This document shows, piece by piece, positions 24,315 through 33,078 of a stretch of DNA of 64,000 nt. The stretch is from assembly GCF_024643205.1 (NCBI RefSeq), contig NZ_JAMKQJ010000014.1:1-64000 (forward strand). The letters are read 5' to 3'. Source of the DNA: Parapedobacter tibetensis (lineage in GTDB: Bacteria; Bacteroidota; Bacteroidia; Sphingobacteriales; Sphingobacteriaceae). Under the pieces are notes generated by a model. It made no database searches. It saw only the letters and a program-made list of their open reading frames with translations, and was not told the origin of the DNA. Both the position numbers and the translations under genes were made by a program. The number at the start of each line of letters is the position of its first letter. Position 1 is the stretch's first letter.

Positions 24315-24346
24315 TTTCCATATCATGAAATTTTGTCTTACGTTTG
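24315..24346 (+). promoter_or_regulatory. Candidate panB promoter, leaderless
   Basis: TTTC, 20 bases, TACGTTTG (24339-24346), and then TCTT and the ATG at 24351. With the usual spacing transcription would start at the ATG itself. A hairpin AACCTG / CAGGTT lies just upstream (24295-24316). Confidence 0.4.
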
Positions 24347-24350
24347 TCTT

Positions 24351-25166
24351 ATGTCTGTAAACAAAGAGATAAAACGTATCACCACACACACGATCCGCGA
24401 GATGAAAACACGTGGTGAAAAAATCGCCATGCTCACGGGCTATGACTATTCCATGGCCAGGATATTGGATGAAGCAAATATAGATATCATCCTAGTGGGC
24501 GACTCGGCTGCCAATGTGATGGCCGGATATGAAACCACTGTCCCTATCACACTCGAGGAGATGATGTACCATGCTTCATCTGTAATCCGCGCCGCCAAGC
24601 ACGCATTGGTTATTGTGGATTTACCCTTTGGCACCTACCAAGGCGGCAGTAGTGATGCCTTAAAGGCCGCCGTACGGGTAATGAAGGAGACTGGTGCGCA
24701 TGGACTGAAATTGGAGGGGGGAATCGAAATCAGAAAAACCGTTGAGCGCATCGTCGATGCCGGCATCCCCGTAATGGGCCATCTTGGACTTACTCCTCAA
24801 TCCATCTATAAGTTCGGCACCTATACCGTTAGGGCAAAAGAAGAATCAGAGGCTAATAAATTGAAATTAGACGCCAAGCTATTGGAAGGGGCTGGCTGCT
24901 TCGGGATAGTGCTCGAAAAAATCCCCGCCAAACTGGCTGCCGAAGTGACCAATAACCTGAGCATTCCCACTATCGGTATCGGGGCAGGCCCCGATTGCGA
25001 TGGACAGGTATTGGTAGTGAATGACATGCTTGGATTAAACAAAGGTTTCAAACCCAAATTCCTCAGGCAATACCTCAATCTTTATGAACAAATAGGCGAC
25101 GCCGTGGGCCGATACATTCAGGACGTGAAGTCGTCGGATTTCCCAAATGAAAACGAGCAGTACTAA
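24351..25166 (+). CDS. panB: 3-methyl-2-oxobutanoate hydroxymethyltransferase
   Basis: First step of pantothenate synthesis: ketoisovalerate plus methylene-tetrahydrofolate to ketopantoate. 271 residues, typical. Motifs: KIAMLTGYDYSMARILDEA, DIILVGDSAANVMAGYETTVPITLEEM, VIVDLPFGTYQG, GAHGLKLEGG (metal and substrate residues), MGHLGLTPQS, GIGAGPDCDGQVLVVNDMLG. ATG 24351 matches the family start; a TTG further upstream is unlikely. Other pan genes are not in the window. Confidence 0.97.
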   Translation: MSVNKEIKRITTHTIREMKTRGEKIAMLTGYDYSMARILDEANIDIILVGDSAANVMAGYETTVPITLEEMMYHASSVIRAAKHALVIVDLPFGTYQGGSSDALKAAVRVMKETGAHGLKLEGGIEIRKTVERIVDAGIPVMGHLGLTPQSIYKFGTYTVRAKEESEANKLKLDAKLLEGAGCFGIVLEKIPAKLAAEVTNNLSIPTIGIGAGPDCDGQVLVVNDMLGLNKGFKPKFLRQYLNLYEQIGDAVGRYIQDVKSSDFPNENEQY

Positions 25167-25258
25167 TTGCCAAGCGCTCAGCATGTAATAATATTGAAAT
25201 ATAGCGCTAGCTATAAGGTAGATTCGTTAATTTGCATATTCAATTACACAACTGCAAA

Positions 25259-26734
25259 ATGATGAGACATTACCTGACTACCTTAGTTGTTATATCGATT
25301 AGCCTATTTTCTTTTGCACAAACGAAAATACCCGCGGATTCGGTAATTGCAACCAAACACGAAACCACCATCAAGGGCCAACGCATAAGCTACACCGCTC
25401 ACAAGGGAACCCAGCCCGTATGGGATGCCGACGGCAAGCCCATTGCCACGGTGGATTATACCTATTATGAACGGGATGGTATAAGTGACCGTACATCGCG
25501 CCCATTGGTGATTTCCTTCAATGGCGGCCCCGGTTCGGCATCCGTATGGATGCAAATCGCGTATACGGGCCCCGCTTTGTTGGAAATAGACGACGAAGGC
25601 TACCCCGTCCAGCCTTATGGCATCAAAAAGAACCCTTATTCCATATTGGATGTGGCGGACATCATATTTGTCAACCCGGTCAATACAGGGTATTCCCGTA
25701 TTCTCGATAAGGAAGCCAACAAATCCATATTTTTCGGGGTGAACGCCGACATCAAATACCTGGCCGAATGGTTAAACACCTTTGTAACCCGCCAGAACCG
25801 CTGGCCATCGCCTAAATACCTCATTGGAGAAAGTTACGGGACTACGCGCGTATCCGGCTTGGCATTGGAACTGCAAAATTCTCAATGGATGTACCTAAAT
25901 GGAGTCATCCTGGTATCCCCGACAGACCTGGGTATCAAACGCGATGGACCGGTAGACATCGCCCTCCGGCTCCCTTATTTCGCCGCCACGGCTTGGTTCC
26001 ACAAGGTCCTGCCAGCTGACCTGCAGCAAAAGGACTTGACAGACATGCTGCCTGAAGTGGAGCAATTTGCTGTTAATGAATTTTTACCGGCATTGGTAAA
26101 AGGGGGTACGCTTACCAACTCCGAAAAACAGGCAATAGCAACGAAAGTTGCCCGCTATTCCGGCCTCTCCGAAAAGATCTTGCTACAAAATAACTTAGAC
26201 ATTTCCACATCCCTGTTTTGGAAAGAATTACTGCGTGATAAAGGCTACACGGTGGGCAGGTTAGACTCCCGTTACCTGGGTTTGGATCGCCGCGATGCAG
26301 GTGAGCGGCCCGATTTCAACGCTGAACTCACCTCCTGGCTCCATTCATTCACACCAGCCATCAATTATTACATGCGCAACGAATTGAATTTCAAGACCGA
26401 CGTAAAGTATAATATGTTTGGACCGGTACACCCTTGGGACAGAAGCAATGACCGGACAGGTGAAAACCTTCGGCAGGCCATGGCGCAAAATCCATATCTG
26501 CATGTAATGGTACAATCGGGCTATTATGATGGGGCCTGCGATTATTTCAACGCCAAGTACAACCTATGGCAGATGGACCTTTCTGGCAAATTGCAAGACC
26601 GGATGAGTTTTGTGGGATATCGGAGTGGGCACATGATGTACCTCCGCAAAGAAGATCTGGAAAAAGGTAATGAGGATATCCGTAATTTTATTAGGAACAG
26701 CATCCCCGAAAAGGGTGTTCCTGCTAGGTATTGA
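25259..26734 (+). CDS. S10 family serine carboxypeptidase, exported
   Basis: 491 residues with a signal peptide (MMRHYLTTLVVISISLFSFA, cut near AQTK). Serine carboxypeptidase fold: oxyanion region SFNGGPGSASVWMQIAY, nucleophile in YLIGESYGTTR (GESYG, about residue 197), Asp in YYDGACDYF and His in GYRSGHMMYL, so the triad is complete. Expected to trim peptides in the periplasm or outside the cell. Start ATG 25259 (or 25262) begins the signal peptide. Its 3-prime end overlaps that of obgE by 11 bases, tail to tail. Confidence 0.93.
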   Translation: MMRHYLTTLVVISISLFSFAQTKIPADSVIATKHETTIKGQRISYTAHKGTQPVWDADGKPIATVDYTYYERDGISDRTSRPLVISFNGGPGSASVWMQIAYTGPALLEIDDEGYPVQPYGIKKNPYSILDVADIIFVNPVNTGYSRILDKEANKSIFFGVNADIKYLAEWLNTFVTRQNRWPSPKYLIGESYGTTRVSGLALELQNSQWMYLNGVILVSPTDLGIKRDGPVDIALRLPYFAATAWFHKVLPADLQQKDLTDMLPEVEQFAVNEFLPALVKGGTLTNSEKQAIATKVARYSGLSEKILLQNNLDISTSLFWKELLRDKGYTVGRLDSRYLGLDRRDAGERPDFNAELTSWLHSFTPAINYYMRNELNFKTDVKYNMFGPVHPWDRSNDRTGENLRQAMAQNPYLHVMVQSGYYDGACDYFNAKYNLWQMDLSGKLQDRMSFVGYRSGHMMYLRKEDLEKGNEDIRNFIRNSIPEKGVPARY

Positions 26735-27722
26735 TCGCTTGCCAAATCAAATCTTTCAATTGCTGGATATTCTTACCAGCAACCGATGAAATAAATACAT
26801 TTGGAATCCCTTTGGGAACTTCTTGTTGCATTTCCTGCTGGAGCTCATCATCCAACATGTCCGATTTGGTGACGGCAAGGATGCGGGGCTTATCTTTCAA
26901 TTCGGGATTGAAAGCCATCAATTCATTCAAGAGTATCTGGTATTCGGCGGCGATGGTTCTATCGGTATCCGCTGGAATCATGAATAGCAACACCGCATTA
27001 CGCTCAATATGACGGAGGAAACGATGCCCCAACCCCTTCCCTTCAGAAGCCCCCTCAATAATACCAGGGATATCTGCCATCACAAATGATCTATTATCTC
27101 GGTAGGAGACGATACCGAGGTTGGGTACCAACGTGGTAAATGGGTAGTCCGCGATTTCAGGTTTGGCCGCCGACACAACGGAGAGTAGGGTAGATTTACC
27201 TGCATTTGGAAAGCCCACCAGTCCTACATCGGCAAGCACTTTCAGCTCAAGGATAACCCATTCTTCCTTACCGGATTCACCGGGTTGTGCAAAACGTGGG
27301 GTCTGCTGCGTCGGGCTCTTGAAATGCCAGTTACCCAGTCCACCACGGCCTCCCGAGGTCAATACCTTCATCTCACCATCTTCCGTGATGTCGAACAGGA
27401 TTTCATTAGTTTCGGCATCGCGCGCTACAGTACCAAGGGGAACCTCCAGAATTTCGTCCTTACCATTAGCTCCATGCTTCTGGGCACTGCCGCCCGGTAG
27501 GCCGCTTTCGGCGATGACGTGTTTACGGTATTTGAGATGGAGCAATGTCCATAATTGGCTGCTGCCCTTAAGGATAATATGTCCTCCCCTACCACCATCG
27601 CCGCCATCGGGCCCACCTTTGGACGTGAATTTATCACGATGTAAATGTGCAGAGCCCGCCCCACCATGTCCTGAGCGGCAACACACTTTTACATAATCAA
27701 CGAAATTCGAACCTTGAGGCAT
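26724..27722 (-). CDS. obgE: Obg family GTPase
   Basis: 332 residues: glycine-rich Obg domain (about 1-158; FVDYVKVCCRSGHGGAGSAHLHRDKF, GGPDGGDGGRGGHIILKG) and GTPase domain (about 160-330; G1 GFPNAGKSTLLS, G3 DIPGIIEGASEG, G4 TKSD, G5 SSVAGK). Essential ribosome-assembly GTPase of the 50S subunit. No C-terminal OCT domain, common in this phylum. The ATG follows a 14-base tandem repeat after adk (43 bases between genes), so adk and obgE are likely one transcript. Confidence 0.96.
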   Translation of the reverse strand: MPQGSNFVDYVKVCCRSGHGGAGSAHLHRDKFTSKGGPDGGDGGRGGHIILKGSSQLWTLLHLKYRKHVIAESGLPGGSAQKHGANGKDEILEVPLGTVARDAETNEILFDITEDGEMKVLTSGGRGGLGNWHFKSPTQQTPRFAQPGESGKEEWVILELKVLADVGLVGFPNAGKSTLLSVVSAAKPEIADYPFTTLVPNLGIVSYRDNRSFVMADIPGIIEGASEGKGLGHRFLRHIERNAVLLFMIPADTDRTIAAEYQILLNELMAFNPELKDKPRILAVTKSDMLDDELQQEMQQEVPKGIPNVFISSVAGKNIQQLKDLIWQAINT

Positions 27723-27758
27723 CTTTTCAGCTTTCGGCTATCAGCTTTCGGCTGTCAG
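27723..27758. repeat. 14-bp tandem repeat in front of obgE
   Basis: On the minus strand: CTGACAGCCGAAAG, CTGATAGCCGAAAG, then CTGAAAAG, directly followed by the obgE ATG. It fills the ribosome-binding region. Similar words occur at 5412-5434. Confidence 0.7.
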
Positions 27759-27765
27759 CACAGTT

Positions 27766-28341
27766 TCAACTAGTCAAACGATCAACAATCTGCCTAATTT
27801 GCGCAAAAATATCTTCAATATCCCCGATGCCATTGACTTTGGTGAGCTTACCTTGCTCCTCATAGTAAGGAAGTACGTGGATGGTTTTGTTAAAATATTC
27901 CTCAATACGCTTTTTCAATTTTTCGCTATCATCGTCAGCACGGTTGCTGATGGCTTTGCGTTTGGCAATACGTGTAGTCAATTCCTCTTCCGTAACATCG
28001 AGCGCAATCACACCTGTAATATTACTGCGCTTTGATTCCAAAAAATCGTCCAGCGCCTGAGCTTGCGCTACGGTACGGGGAAAACCATCGAAGATGAAGC
28101 CTTTCGCTCCTCGGTTCTTATTGATTTCCTCCTCCAGCATGGCAATGGTAATAGAGTCGGGCACCAATTCGCCATCGGCGATCAACTTGCTCACCTGTTG
28201 TCCCAGTTCAGTCTGGTTGCTGATATGCCCACGGAACAAATCGCCCGTTGAAATATGAACCAACTGATAATGGTCAATAAGTTTTTGCGATTGGGTACCT
28301 TTCCCTGCTCCCGGAGGGCCAAACAAAACAAGGTTTAGCAT
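27766..28341 (-). CDS. adk: Adenylate kinase
   Basis: Interconverts ATP plus AMP and two ADP. 191 residues, the short form: P-loop GPPGAGKGTQSQKL (about 7-20), NMP domain DLFRGHISNQTELGQ, GFIFDGFPRTVAQAQALDDFL, short lid TRIAKRKAISNRADDD without zinc cysteines, and YYEEQGKLTKVNGIGDIEDIF. Transcribed just after the tRNA-Arg gene but separated from it by a terminator. Confidence 0.97.
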   Translation of the reverse strand: MLNLVLFGPPGAGKGTQSQKLIDHYQLVHISTGDLFRGHISNQTELGQQVSKLIADGELVPDSITIAMLEEEINKNRGAKGFIFDGFPRTVAQAQALDDFLESKRSNITGVIALDVTEEELTTRIAKRKAISNRADDDSEKLKKRIEEYFNKTIHVLPYYEEQGKLTKVNGIGDIEDIFAQIRQIVDRLTS

Positions 28342-28352
28342 AGTATAAGCGT

Positions 28353-28390
28353 GAAAAATAATAGCCTAATCGATACATTGATTAGGCTAT
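28353..28390 (-). terminator. Terminator of tRNA-Arg
   Basis: 11-bp perfect stem ATAGCCTAATC / GATTAGGCTAT (28390-28380 with 28371-28361), 8-base loop, then TATTTTTC on the minus strand. Lies between the tRNA gene and adk. Confidence 0.85.
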
Positions 28391-28404
28391 ATGGATGTAA
28401 CATG

Positions 28405-28478
28405 TGCGCTTGAAGGGAGTCGAACCCCTAACCTCCTGATCCGTAGTCAGGTGCTCTATCCAATTAAGCTACAAGCGC
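28405..28478 (-). tRNA. tRNA-Arg (anticodon ACG)
   Basis: 74 bases. Acceptor GCGCTTG pairs with CAAGCGC, discriminator A. D arm TAGCTTAATTGGATAGAGC, anticodon stem CCTGA / TCAGG around CTACGGA (anticodon ACG, wobble A normally converted to inosine), T arm with GGTTCGACTCC. CCA is not encoded. TATCTTTG lies 17 bases upstream. Confidence 0.95.
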
Positions 28479-28495
28479 TTTTCCGAATCGGTCTG

Positions 28496-28503
28496 CAAAG
28501 ATA
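28496..28503 (-). promoter_or_regulatory. -7 element of tRNA-Arg
   Basis: TATCTTTG followed by CAGACC, 17 bases before the mature tRNA 5-prime end. The same TATCTTTGCAG word precedes rpsA and the RluA-type gene. A short dyad CCGATTCGG follows it. Confidence 0.5.
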
Positions 28504-28647
28504 GAAATCTGATTGATATAACGGAAATATTTTTGGAAAAAATCGGGGATTGATAGAACTGACTTGGAATACTGTCCTCATATGACTACTTTTATAGACG
28601 ATGGGACACGCCCAAACTAATCTATCTTTTTATTGTTATGGAATAAT

Positions 28648-29475
28648 ATGGAGTATAATAAGAGCCTAATCAAAAGAAAACGAATCCGCATCGGAGACAT
28701 CAGCGTAAGTTATTTAATCAGAGAAGCAACCAAGCCAAAAAAGACGGTTGTATTCATCCATGGATTCCCATTCAATAAAAACATGTGGATACCCCAGTTG
28801 GAATCTTTGCCACCCCAAATTACTGGTGTGGCCATAGACGTGAGGGGACATGGCAACAGCACGATGGGACATGGTTTTTTCAGCGTGGATGTTTTTGCGA
28901 AGGATTTATTGGTTTTCCTGCGGAAACTGAATATAGATAAGACCGTGCTTTGCGGTATATCCATGGGGGGATACATCGCATTGCGTGCCTACCAAATCCA
29001 GCCTGATTCGTTTTCAGGCTTAATATTGAGCGACACTAACTCTGTGGCAGACAACAATGCCGCCAAAATAAAACGATTTGATAGTATACAATCCGTTCTC
29101 AAAAATGGGAAACGGGTATTTTCCATCGGCTTTGTGAACAACGTATTTTCCAAAAAAAGCTTGGCCGAAAACGAAGAGGCTATAGACTTAATTAAAAGCA
29201 GCATACGGAGAAATACGGAAAGCGGTATCTGTGCTACCTTACTGGCACTGGCCTCCCGGACGGATACTACCGATAGTTTGAAAGCCATATCCGTCCCTTC
29301 ATTGGTCATCAGAGGAGCGGAAGACAACCTCACCACAAAGGAACAATCTGATATCCTGGTGACGAACATACCTGATGCAAAATATGTGGAAATCCCTGAA
29401 TGTGGGCACCTACCTAATCTGGAGGATGCCGAACATTTCAATCGGGAAATGAGTGCTTTTCTAAGCCGGGTATAA
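28648..29475 (+). CDS. Alpha/beta hydrolase
   Basis: 275 residues. Alpha/beta hydrolase fold: oxyanion loop VFIHGFPFNKNMW, strand GVAIDVRGHGNS, nucleophile in LCGISMGGYIAL (G-x-S-x-G, about residue 99), Asp in LVIRGAEDNLT, His in ECGHLPNLEDAEHF. Triad complete, so an esterase, lactonase or similar; the substrate is unknown. No signal peptide. The ATG at 28648 is preferred to the TTG at 28633. Confidence 0.88.
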   Translation: MEYNKSLIKRKRIRIGDISVSYLIREATKPKKTVVFIHGFPFNKNMWIPQLESLPPQITGVAIDVRGHGNSTMGHGFFSVDVFAKDLLVFLRKLNIDKTVLCGISMGGYIALRAYQIQPDSFSGLILSDTNSVADNNAAKIKRFDSIQSVLKNGKRVFSIGFVNNVFSKKSLAENEEAIDLIKSSIRRNTESGICATLLALASRTDTTDSLKAISVPSLVIRGAEDNLTTKEQSDILVTNIPDAKYVEIPECGHLPNLEDAEHFNREMSAFLSRV

Positions 29476-29499
29476 TGCCCTTCGAGCGGTCCCTGCTCA

Positions 29500-30300
29500 T
29501 CATCCCAACATCTTCAACCGCTGTTGGTAAGCATCAATGCCTTGCTGTGCTAGTTCCTTGCCCGATTCGATCAAATAACCGGCCTTGTGATAATCCCACA
29601 CCCCAGTAATATTACGAGGGATATCAACTATGATATCAGGATGGTAATGTTGGATAGCCATTCGCGCAAGCTGGCATCTCATGGAAAAATAAGCCTGTTG
29701 CAAAAGGGAAATATAACCTGAATAATTGCCTTTATTTCCTTGCATTTCCGGAGCTGGGTACCGCCCATTGAGATTGACCACCACCAATAGATCACCAGTT
29801 GTCCGTTTCACATGATTGATGGGCAACGGGTTGAGGACTCCTCCATCAATCAAAATATTATCTTTGTATTTTACAGGGGTAAATATTGCTGGAATAGCAA
29901 TGGAAGCCCTTACTGCTTCATAAAAACTTCCTTGGGTAAACACCACTTCCTCGTCATGCATGATGTCCGTGGTGACCGCGGCAAATGGGATGGGCAGATC
30001 TTCAATACGAACGTCTGGCATAAAGGTTTTAAGTTTATTGAGCACTTTTTCTCCTTTCATTACACCCGCGCCATTCCAGGTAAAATCCATTAAGCTGAAC
30101 ACATCCCTGGCCCGCAGCGTAAGCAGCCATTCCTTGAATTCGGGGAGCTTGCCCATGGCATAAATCCCACCTACTAAGGTACCGATGGATGATCCGGCAA
30201 TTGATGTGATGCAAAAACCATTGGCTTCCAACGCTTCTATGGCTCCAATATGTGTAAGACCGCGGGCGCCGCCGCTTGATAATACCAATGATATGTTCAT
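29500..30300 (-). CDS. Patatin-like phospholipase
   Basis: 266 residues starting MNISLVLSSGGARGLTHIGAIEAL (oxyanion G-G-x-R-G), nucleophile in IAGSSIGTLVGGIYA (G-x-S-x-G, about residue 37), Asp in LIDGGVLNPLP (D-G-G). This is the bacterial RssA/YlbK type, a likely lipid acyl hydrolase in the cytoplasm or at the membrane. An ATG at 30309 would add three residues. It converges with the alpha/beta hydrolase gene; 25 bases separate them. Confidence 0.92.
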   Translation of the reverse strand: MNISLVLSSGGARGLTHIGAIEALEANGFCITSIAGSSIGTLVGGIYAMGKLPEFKEWLLTLRARDVFSLMDFTWNGAGVMKGEKVLNKLKTFMPDVRIEDLPIPFAAVTTDIMHDEEVVFTQGSFYEAVRASIAIPAIFTPVKYKDNILIDGGVLNPLPINHVKRTTGDLLVVVNLNGRYPAPEMQGNKGNYSGYISLLQQAYFSMRCQLARMAIQHYHPDIIVDIPRNITGVWDYHKAGYLIESGKELAQQGIDAYQQRLKMLG

Positions 30301-30434
30301 CCCAGTCATTTAAGCCTCAATTAGGTTTTCCCACGTCCAAATGTAGTCAAGATATTGTAAAAATCAGGTGGACGTATTGGATTATTGTTTTTATGTGGTA
30401 GTTTTAACTACTTCGCCACATTCCTGATCATGAC

Positions 30435-31556
30435 ATGAAGCAAACTATCAAAAAAATACTAATGATCCTTATTTTCATCTTAGCTGTTTTCACGCTTACC
30501 GTACTCATCTATATTCAACAACCTAAATTTGGGAAAGTGCCATCCGGCGAGCGTTTGGAACGCATCAAGGAATCGCCCAATTACAAAAACGGAAGCTTCC
30601 AGAACCTTAGCCATACCCCCGATCTAACTGAAGGGGCCAATTTCTTTACTGTATTGTGGAAATTCATCTATAACCGTACACCAAGATTAATTCCCACAGA
30701 TAGCGTGCCACATGAGAAAACAAATTTGCTATCCCTCCCTAAGCACGAAGAAATCTTGGTATGGTTTGGCCATTCTTCCTACTTCATGCAAATTGATGGT
30801 AAGCGGATTTTGGTGGACCCCGTATTTAGCGGTTCCGCATCACCTTTGTCCTTTGCCATCAGAAGCTTCCCGGGCTCCGATGTGTATAAAACAGAAGATA
30901 TCCCCGAAATAGATTACCTCTTCATCACGCATGACCACTGGGACCACTTGGATTACCAAACCGTAAAAAAACTTGAACCAAGGGTAAAAAAAGTGATTTG
31001 TGCGTTGGGGGTAGCTGCCCATTTGGAATATTGGGGTTATCCACCTGAAAAAATCATCGAATTTGATTGGTACGAATCCGCAGACTTGGACAACGGATTC
31101 AGTGTCCATGCGCTACCTGCTCGCCATTTCTCCGGCCGTGGTTTCCGCCGCAACCTGACACTGTGGGCCTCGTACGCATTGCAAACCCCTTCCATGCGCA
31201 TATTCATCGGTGGCGACAGCGGTTACGACACGCATTTTGCTCAAATTGGCGAAAAATTCGGGGGATTCGATCTTGCCATTTTGGAAAATGGACAGTATAA
31301 TACCCAATGGAAATACATCCATGCCCTACCCAAAGAGGTGTTGCAAGCTGCGATGGATTTACAAGCCAAGCGGATATTGCCCGTGCATTCGTCCAAATTT
31401 GCGCTGGCCCTGCATTCATGGGATGATCCATGGATAAGAATCAGCGAAGCAAACGAAACATTCAACTTGAAGTTGCTAACGCCCTTGATAGGCCAACCCG
31501 TACTGCTAAAAGACAGCATACAAGTGTATTCACGCTGGTGGGAAGGATTGAATTGA
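30435..31556 (+). CDS. Metallo-beta-lactamase fold hydrolase, membrane-anchored
   Basis: 373 residues. N-terminal membrane helix (LMILIFILAVFTLTVLIYI, about 9-28) then an MBL domain of the UlaG/NAPE-PLD-like type: VWFGHSSYFMQIDGKRILVDPVF, metal motif FITHDHWDHLDY, PARHFSGRG, IFIGGDSGYD, ILPVHSSKF. Zinc hydrolase, probably facing the periplasm; the closeness to NAPE-PLD suggests a phosphodiester lipid substrate, which is only inference. An inverted repeat GTAGTT-TT-AACTAC is 24-37 bases before the ATG. Confidence 0.9.
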   Translation: MKQTIKKILMILIFILAVFTLTVLIYIQQPKFGKVPSGERLERIKESPNYKNGSFQNLSHTPDLTEGANFFTVLWKFIYNRTPRLIPTDSVPHEKTNLLSLPKHEEILVWFGHSSYFMQIDGKRILVDPVFSGSASPLSFAIRSFPGSDVYKTEDIPEIDYLFITHDHWDHLDYQTVKKLEPRVKKVICALGVAAHLEYWGYPPEKIIEFDWYESADLDNGFSVHALPARHFSGRGFRRNLTLWASYALQTPSMRIFIGGDSGYDTHFAQIGEKFGGFDLAILENGQYNTQWKYIHALPKEVLQAAMDLQAKRILPVHSSKFALALHSWDDPWIRISEANETFNLKLLTPLIGQPVLLKDSIQVYSRWWEGLN

Positions 31557-31571
31557 CCTCCACCATAACGG

Positions 31572-31826
31572 TCATAATACTTCACATTGGAAGCCTTGTT
31601 TCCGGAATAAGCGCACGACTTCCTCATCAATGTCTGTGGATGATTCCATCCTGAACACATGGTCACTGTCCCGAAGGTCGAAACTGAACTGGCAATCTGG
31701 AAACCTCAAGGTAAGCCTGTCCAATATGGCTTGCGCTTGCTCCTGTTCAATCACATTGGTCCGATAGATTGTAACCAATAATTTGCCATCCAAAGAAGGT
31801 TGCATATAAACACTTTCCATATCCAT
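31572..31826 (-). CDS. Small conserved protein of unknown function
   Basis: 84 residues starting MDMESVYMQPSLDGKLLV. Alternating strands and helices (LVTIYRTNV, QAQAILDRLTLRF, HVFRMESS, EEVVRLFRKQGFQCEVL) suggest a ferredoxin-like fold similar in shape to heavy-metal-associated domains, but no metal-binding cysteine pair is present. I do not recognise a family. It converges with the MBL gene (15 bases apart). Longer starts exist up to 31865 but add a hydrophobic stretch that does not look coding. Confidence 0.6.
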   Translation of the reverse strand: MDMESVYMQPSLDGKLLVTIYRTNVIEQEQAQAILDRLTLRFPDCQFSFDLRDSDHVFRMESSTDIDEEVVRLFRKQGFQCEVL

Positions 31827-31924
31827 AAATAAAAACGTTAAGAAGCATTTGATTGCAGTCTTCAAAAATGAAAAATTCTATTCAATAGCATCCTGTGCAA
31901 GGCGGATTAAAAACCTTCCAAAAA

Positions 31925-31940
31925 AATCAACATGTTGATT
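31925..31940. promoter_or_regulatory. 16-bp perfect palindrome before the AraC gene
   Basis: AATCAACATGTTGATT, in the 215-base divergent gap between the small unknown gene and the AraC-type regulator gene, about 58 bases before a TATTTTTG box (31999-32006). Candidate binding site for a dimeric regulator. Confidence 0.3.
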
Positions 31941-32041
31941 ACGTGTCAAATAAGTACTTTAGCAGGAATAATCATTAGGCAATATGGTAATAAAAAATTA
32001 TTTTTGGACCACAAACGCCGGATGAGCAATAACCATAAAAC

Positions 32042-32965
32042 ATGGACATTCACCAATATCTCCCCTTCGAAAATCTGCAAAGCTTGAGCATTGAAAACCC
32101 CAATGATATCTCCGCTACGATCCATTTGTCTCATGATGGATTGGACGTCTTTTCGGCAAGCAGCAAAAAACGGCAACGGCTTTCGATGACTGATTGCCAT
32201 ACGGAGCCTATACTCACTATGTATTTTTCAATAGAAGGTACCTGCCAAGCAAAAGAAAAACATTGCCCAAAAGTGTATGAACTTAAGGGAAACCAACATA
32301 TCCTTAGTTTTGCGCCTTATTTCGAAGGGATTTATTCAGTGAAGGGCGAACGGATAAGTAATTTCGGAGTAAGCATGAGCGAATATCATTTCAAACGTTT
32401 GATGGTCAACGACCTTGGCTGCCTGCAACGGTTTTGGGAAAAAGTGGATCGGAATGAGGAGGCAGACATTGCCCCTGTACCACTACCCATCACGCCCCAG
32501 CAGAAAATGTTGATCCATGAGCTGCAGCATTGCACGTACACTGGCGAAATGAAAAAACTATTTTACGAGTCGAAAATCGCTGAACTTTTCCTAATACAGG
32601 CCATACAAGCGGAAACGTTCGATGGCGCCAAAGTGCAAAGCTTATCTACACAAGACGAGATGCGCCTGCATATGGCCAAAGAGTTCATTGAAATGAACAT
32701 ACTTGAACCATTAAACATGAGACGAATATGCCAGGAAACAGGGTTAAACGATTTCAAGCTCAAAAAGGGGTTCAAGGAACTTTTTGGCACCACTGTTTTT
32801 GAATACCTTTCCAAGCTGCGTATGCAATATGCCCGCAAGCTATTGCTCGACACATCTTATAGCGTATTCGAAATAGCTTACACGTTGGGCTATAGTGAAC
32901 CCTACAATTTCACCAAGGCATTCAAAAGACATTTCGGGTATGTACCCAGCAAGCTAAAAGCCTAA
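32042..32965 (+). CDS. AraC family transcriptional regulator
   Basis: 307 residues. The C-terminal 100 carry two helix-turn-helix motifs of the AraC/XylS type (MRRICQETGLNDFKLKKGFKELFGTTVFEYLSKLRM and VFEIAYTLGYSEPYNFTKAFKRHFGYVPSKLK, each shown in part). The N-terminal 200 residues are a ligand or dimer domain without a recognised cupin motif. Close in form to PchR-like regulators. Target and ligand unknown; the neighbouring genes give no clue. Confidence 0.92.
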   Translation: MDIHQYLPFENLQSLSIENPNDISATIHLSHDGLDVFSASSKKRQRLSMTDCHTEPILTMYFSIEGTCQAKEKHCPKVYELKGNQHILSFAPYFEGIYSVKGERISNFGVSMSEYHFKRLMVNDLGCLQRFWEKVDRNEEADIAPVPLPITPQQKMLIHELQHCTYTGEMKKLFYESKIAELFLIQAIQAETFDGAKVQSLSTQDEMRLHMAKEFIEMNILEPLNMRRICQETGLNDFKLKKGFKELFGTTVFEYLSKLRMQYARKLLLDTSYSVFEIAYTLGYSEPYNFTKAFKRHFGYVPSKLKA

Positions 32966-33078
32966 TGCCCCGTGAGGTTGACATCCCTGAAAACCGCTAT
33001 TTTTATTCTCCGCTCCTATATTTAGAAATATCCGCTTAAAATTTCCGTACATTCGTGCTAGAAAAACCTTATTAAACC

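Noticed and set aside
30398..30411. GTAGTT-TT-AACTAC dyad before the MBL gene
   Set aside because: Short, AT-rich and with a two-base centre; not enough to call an operator.
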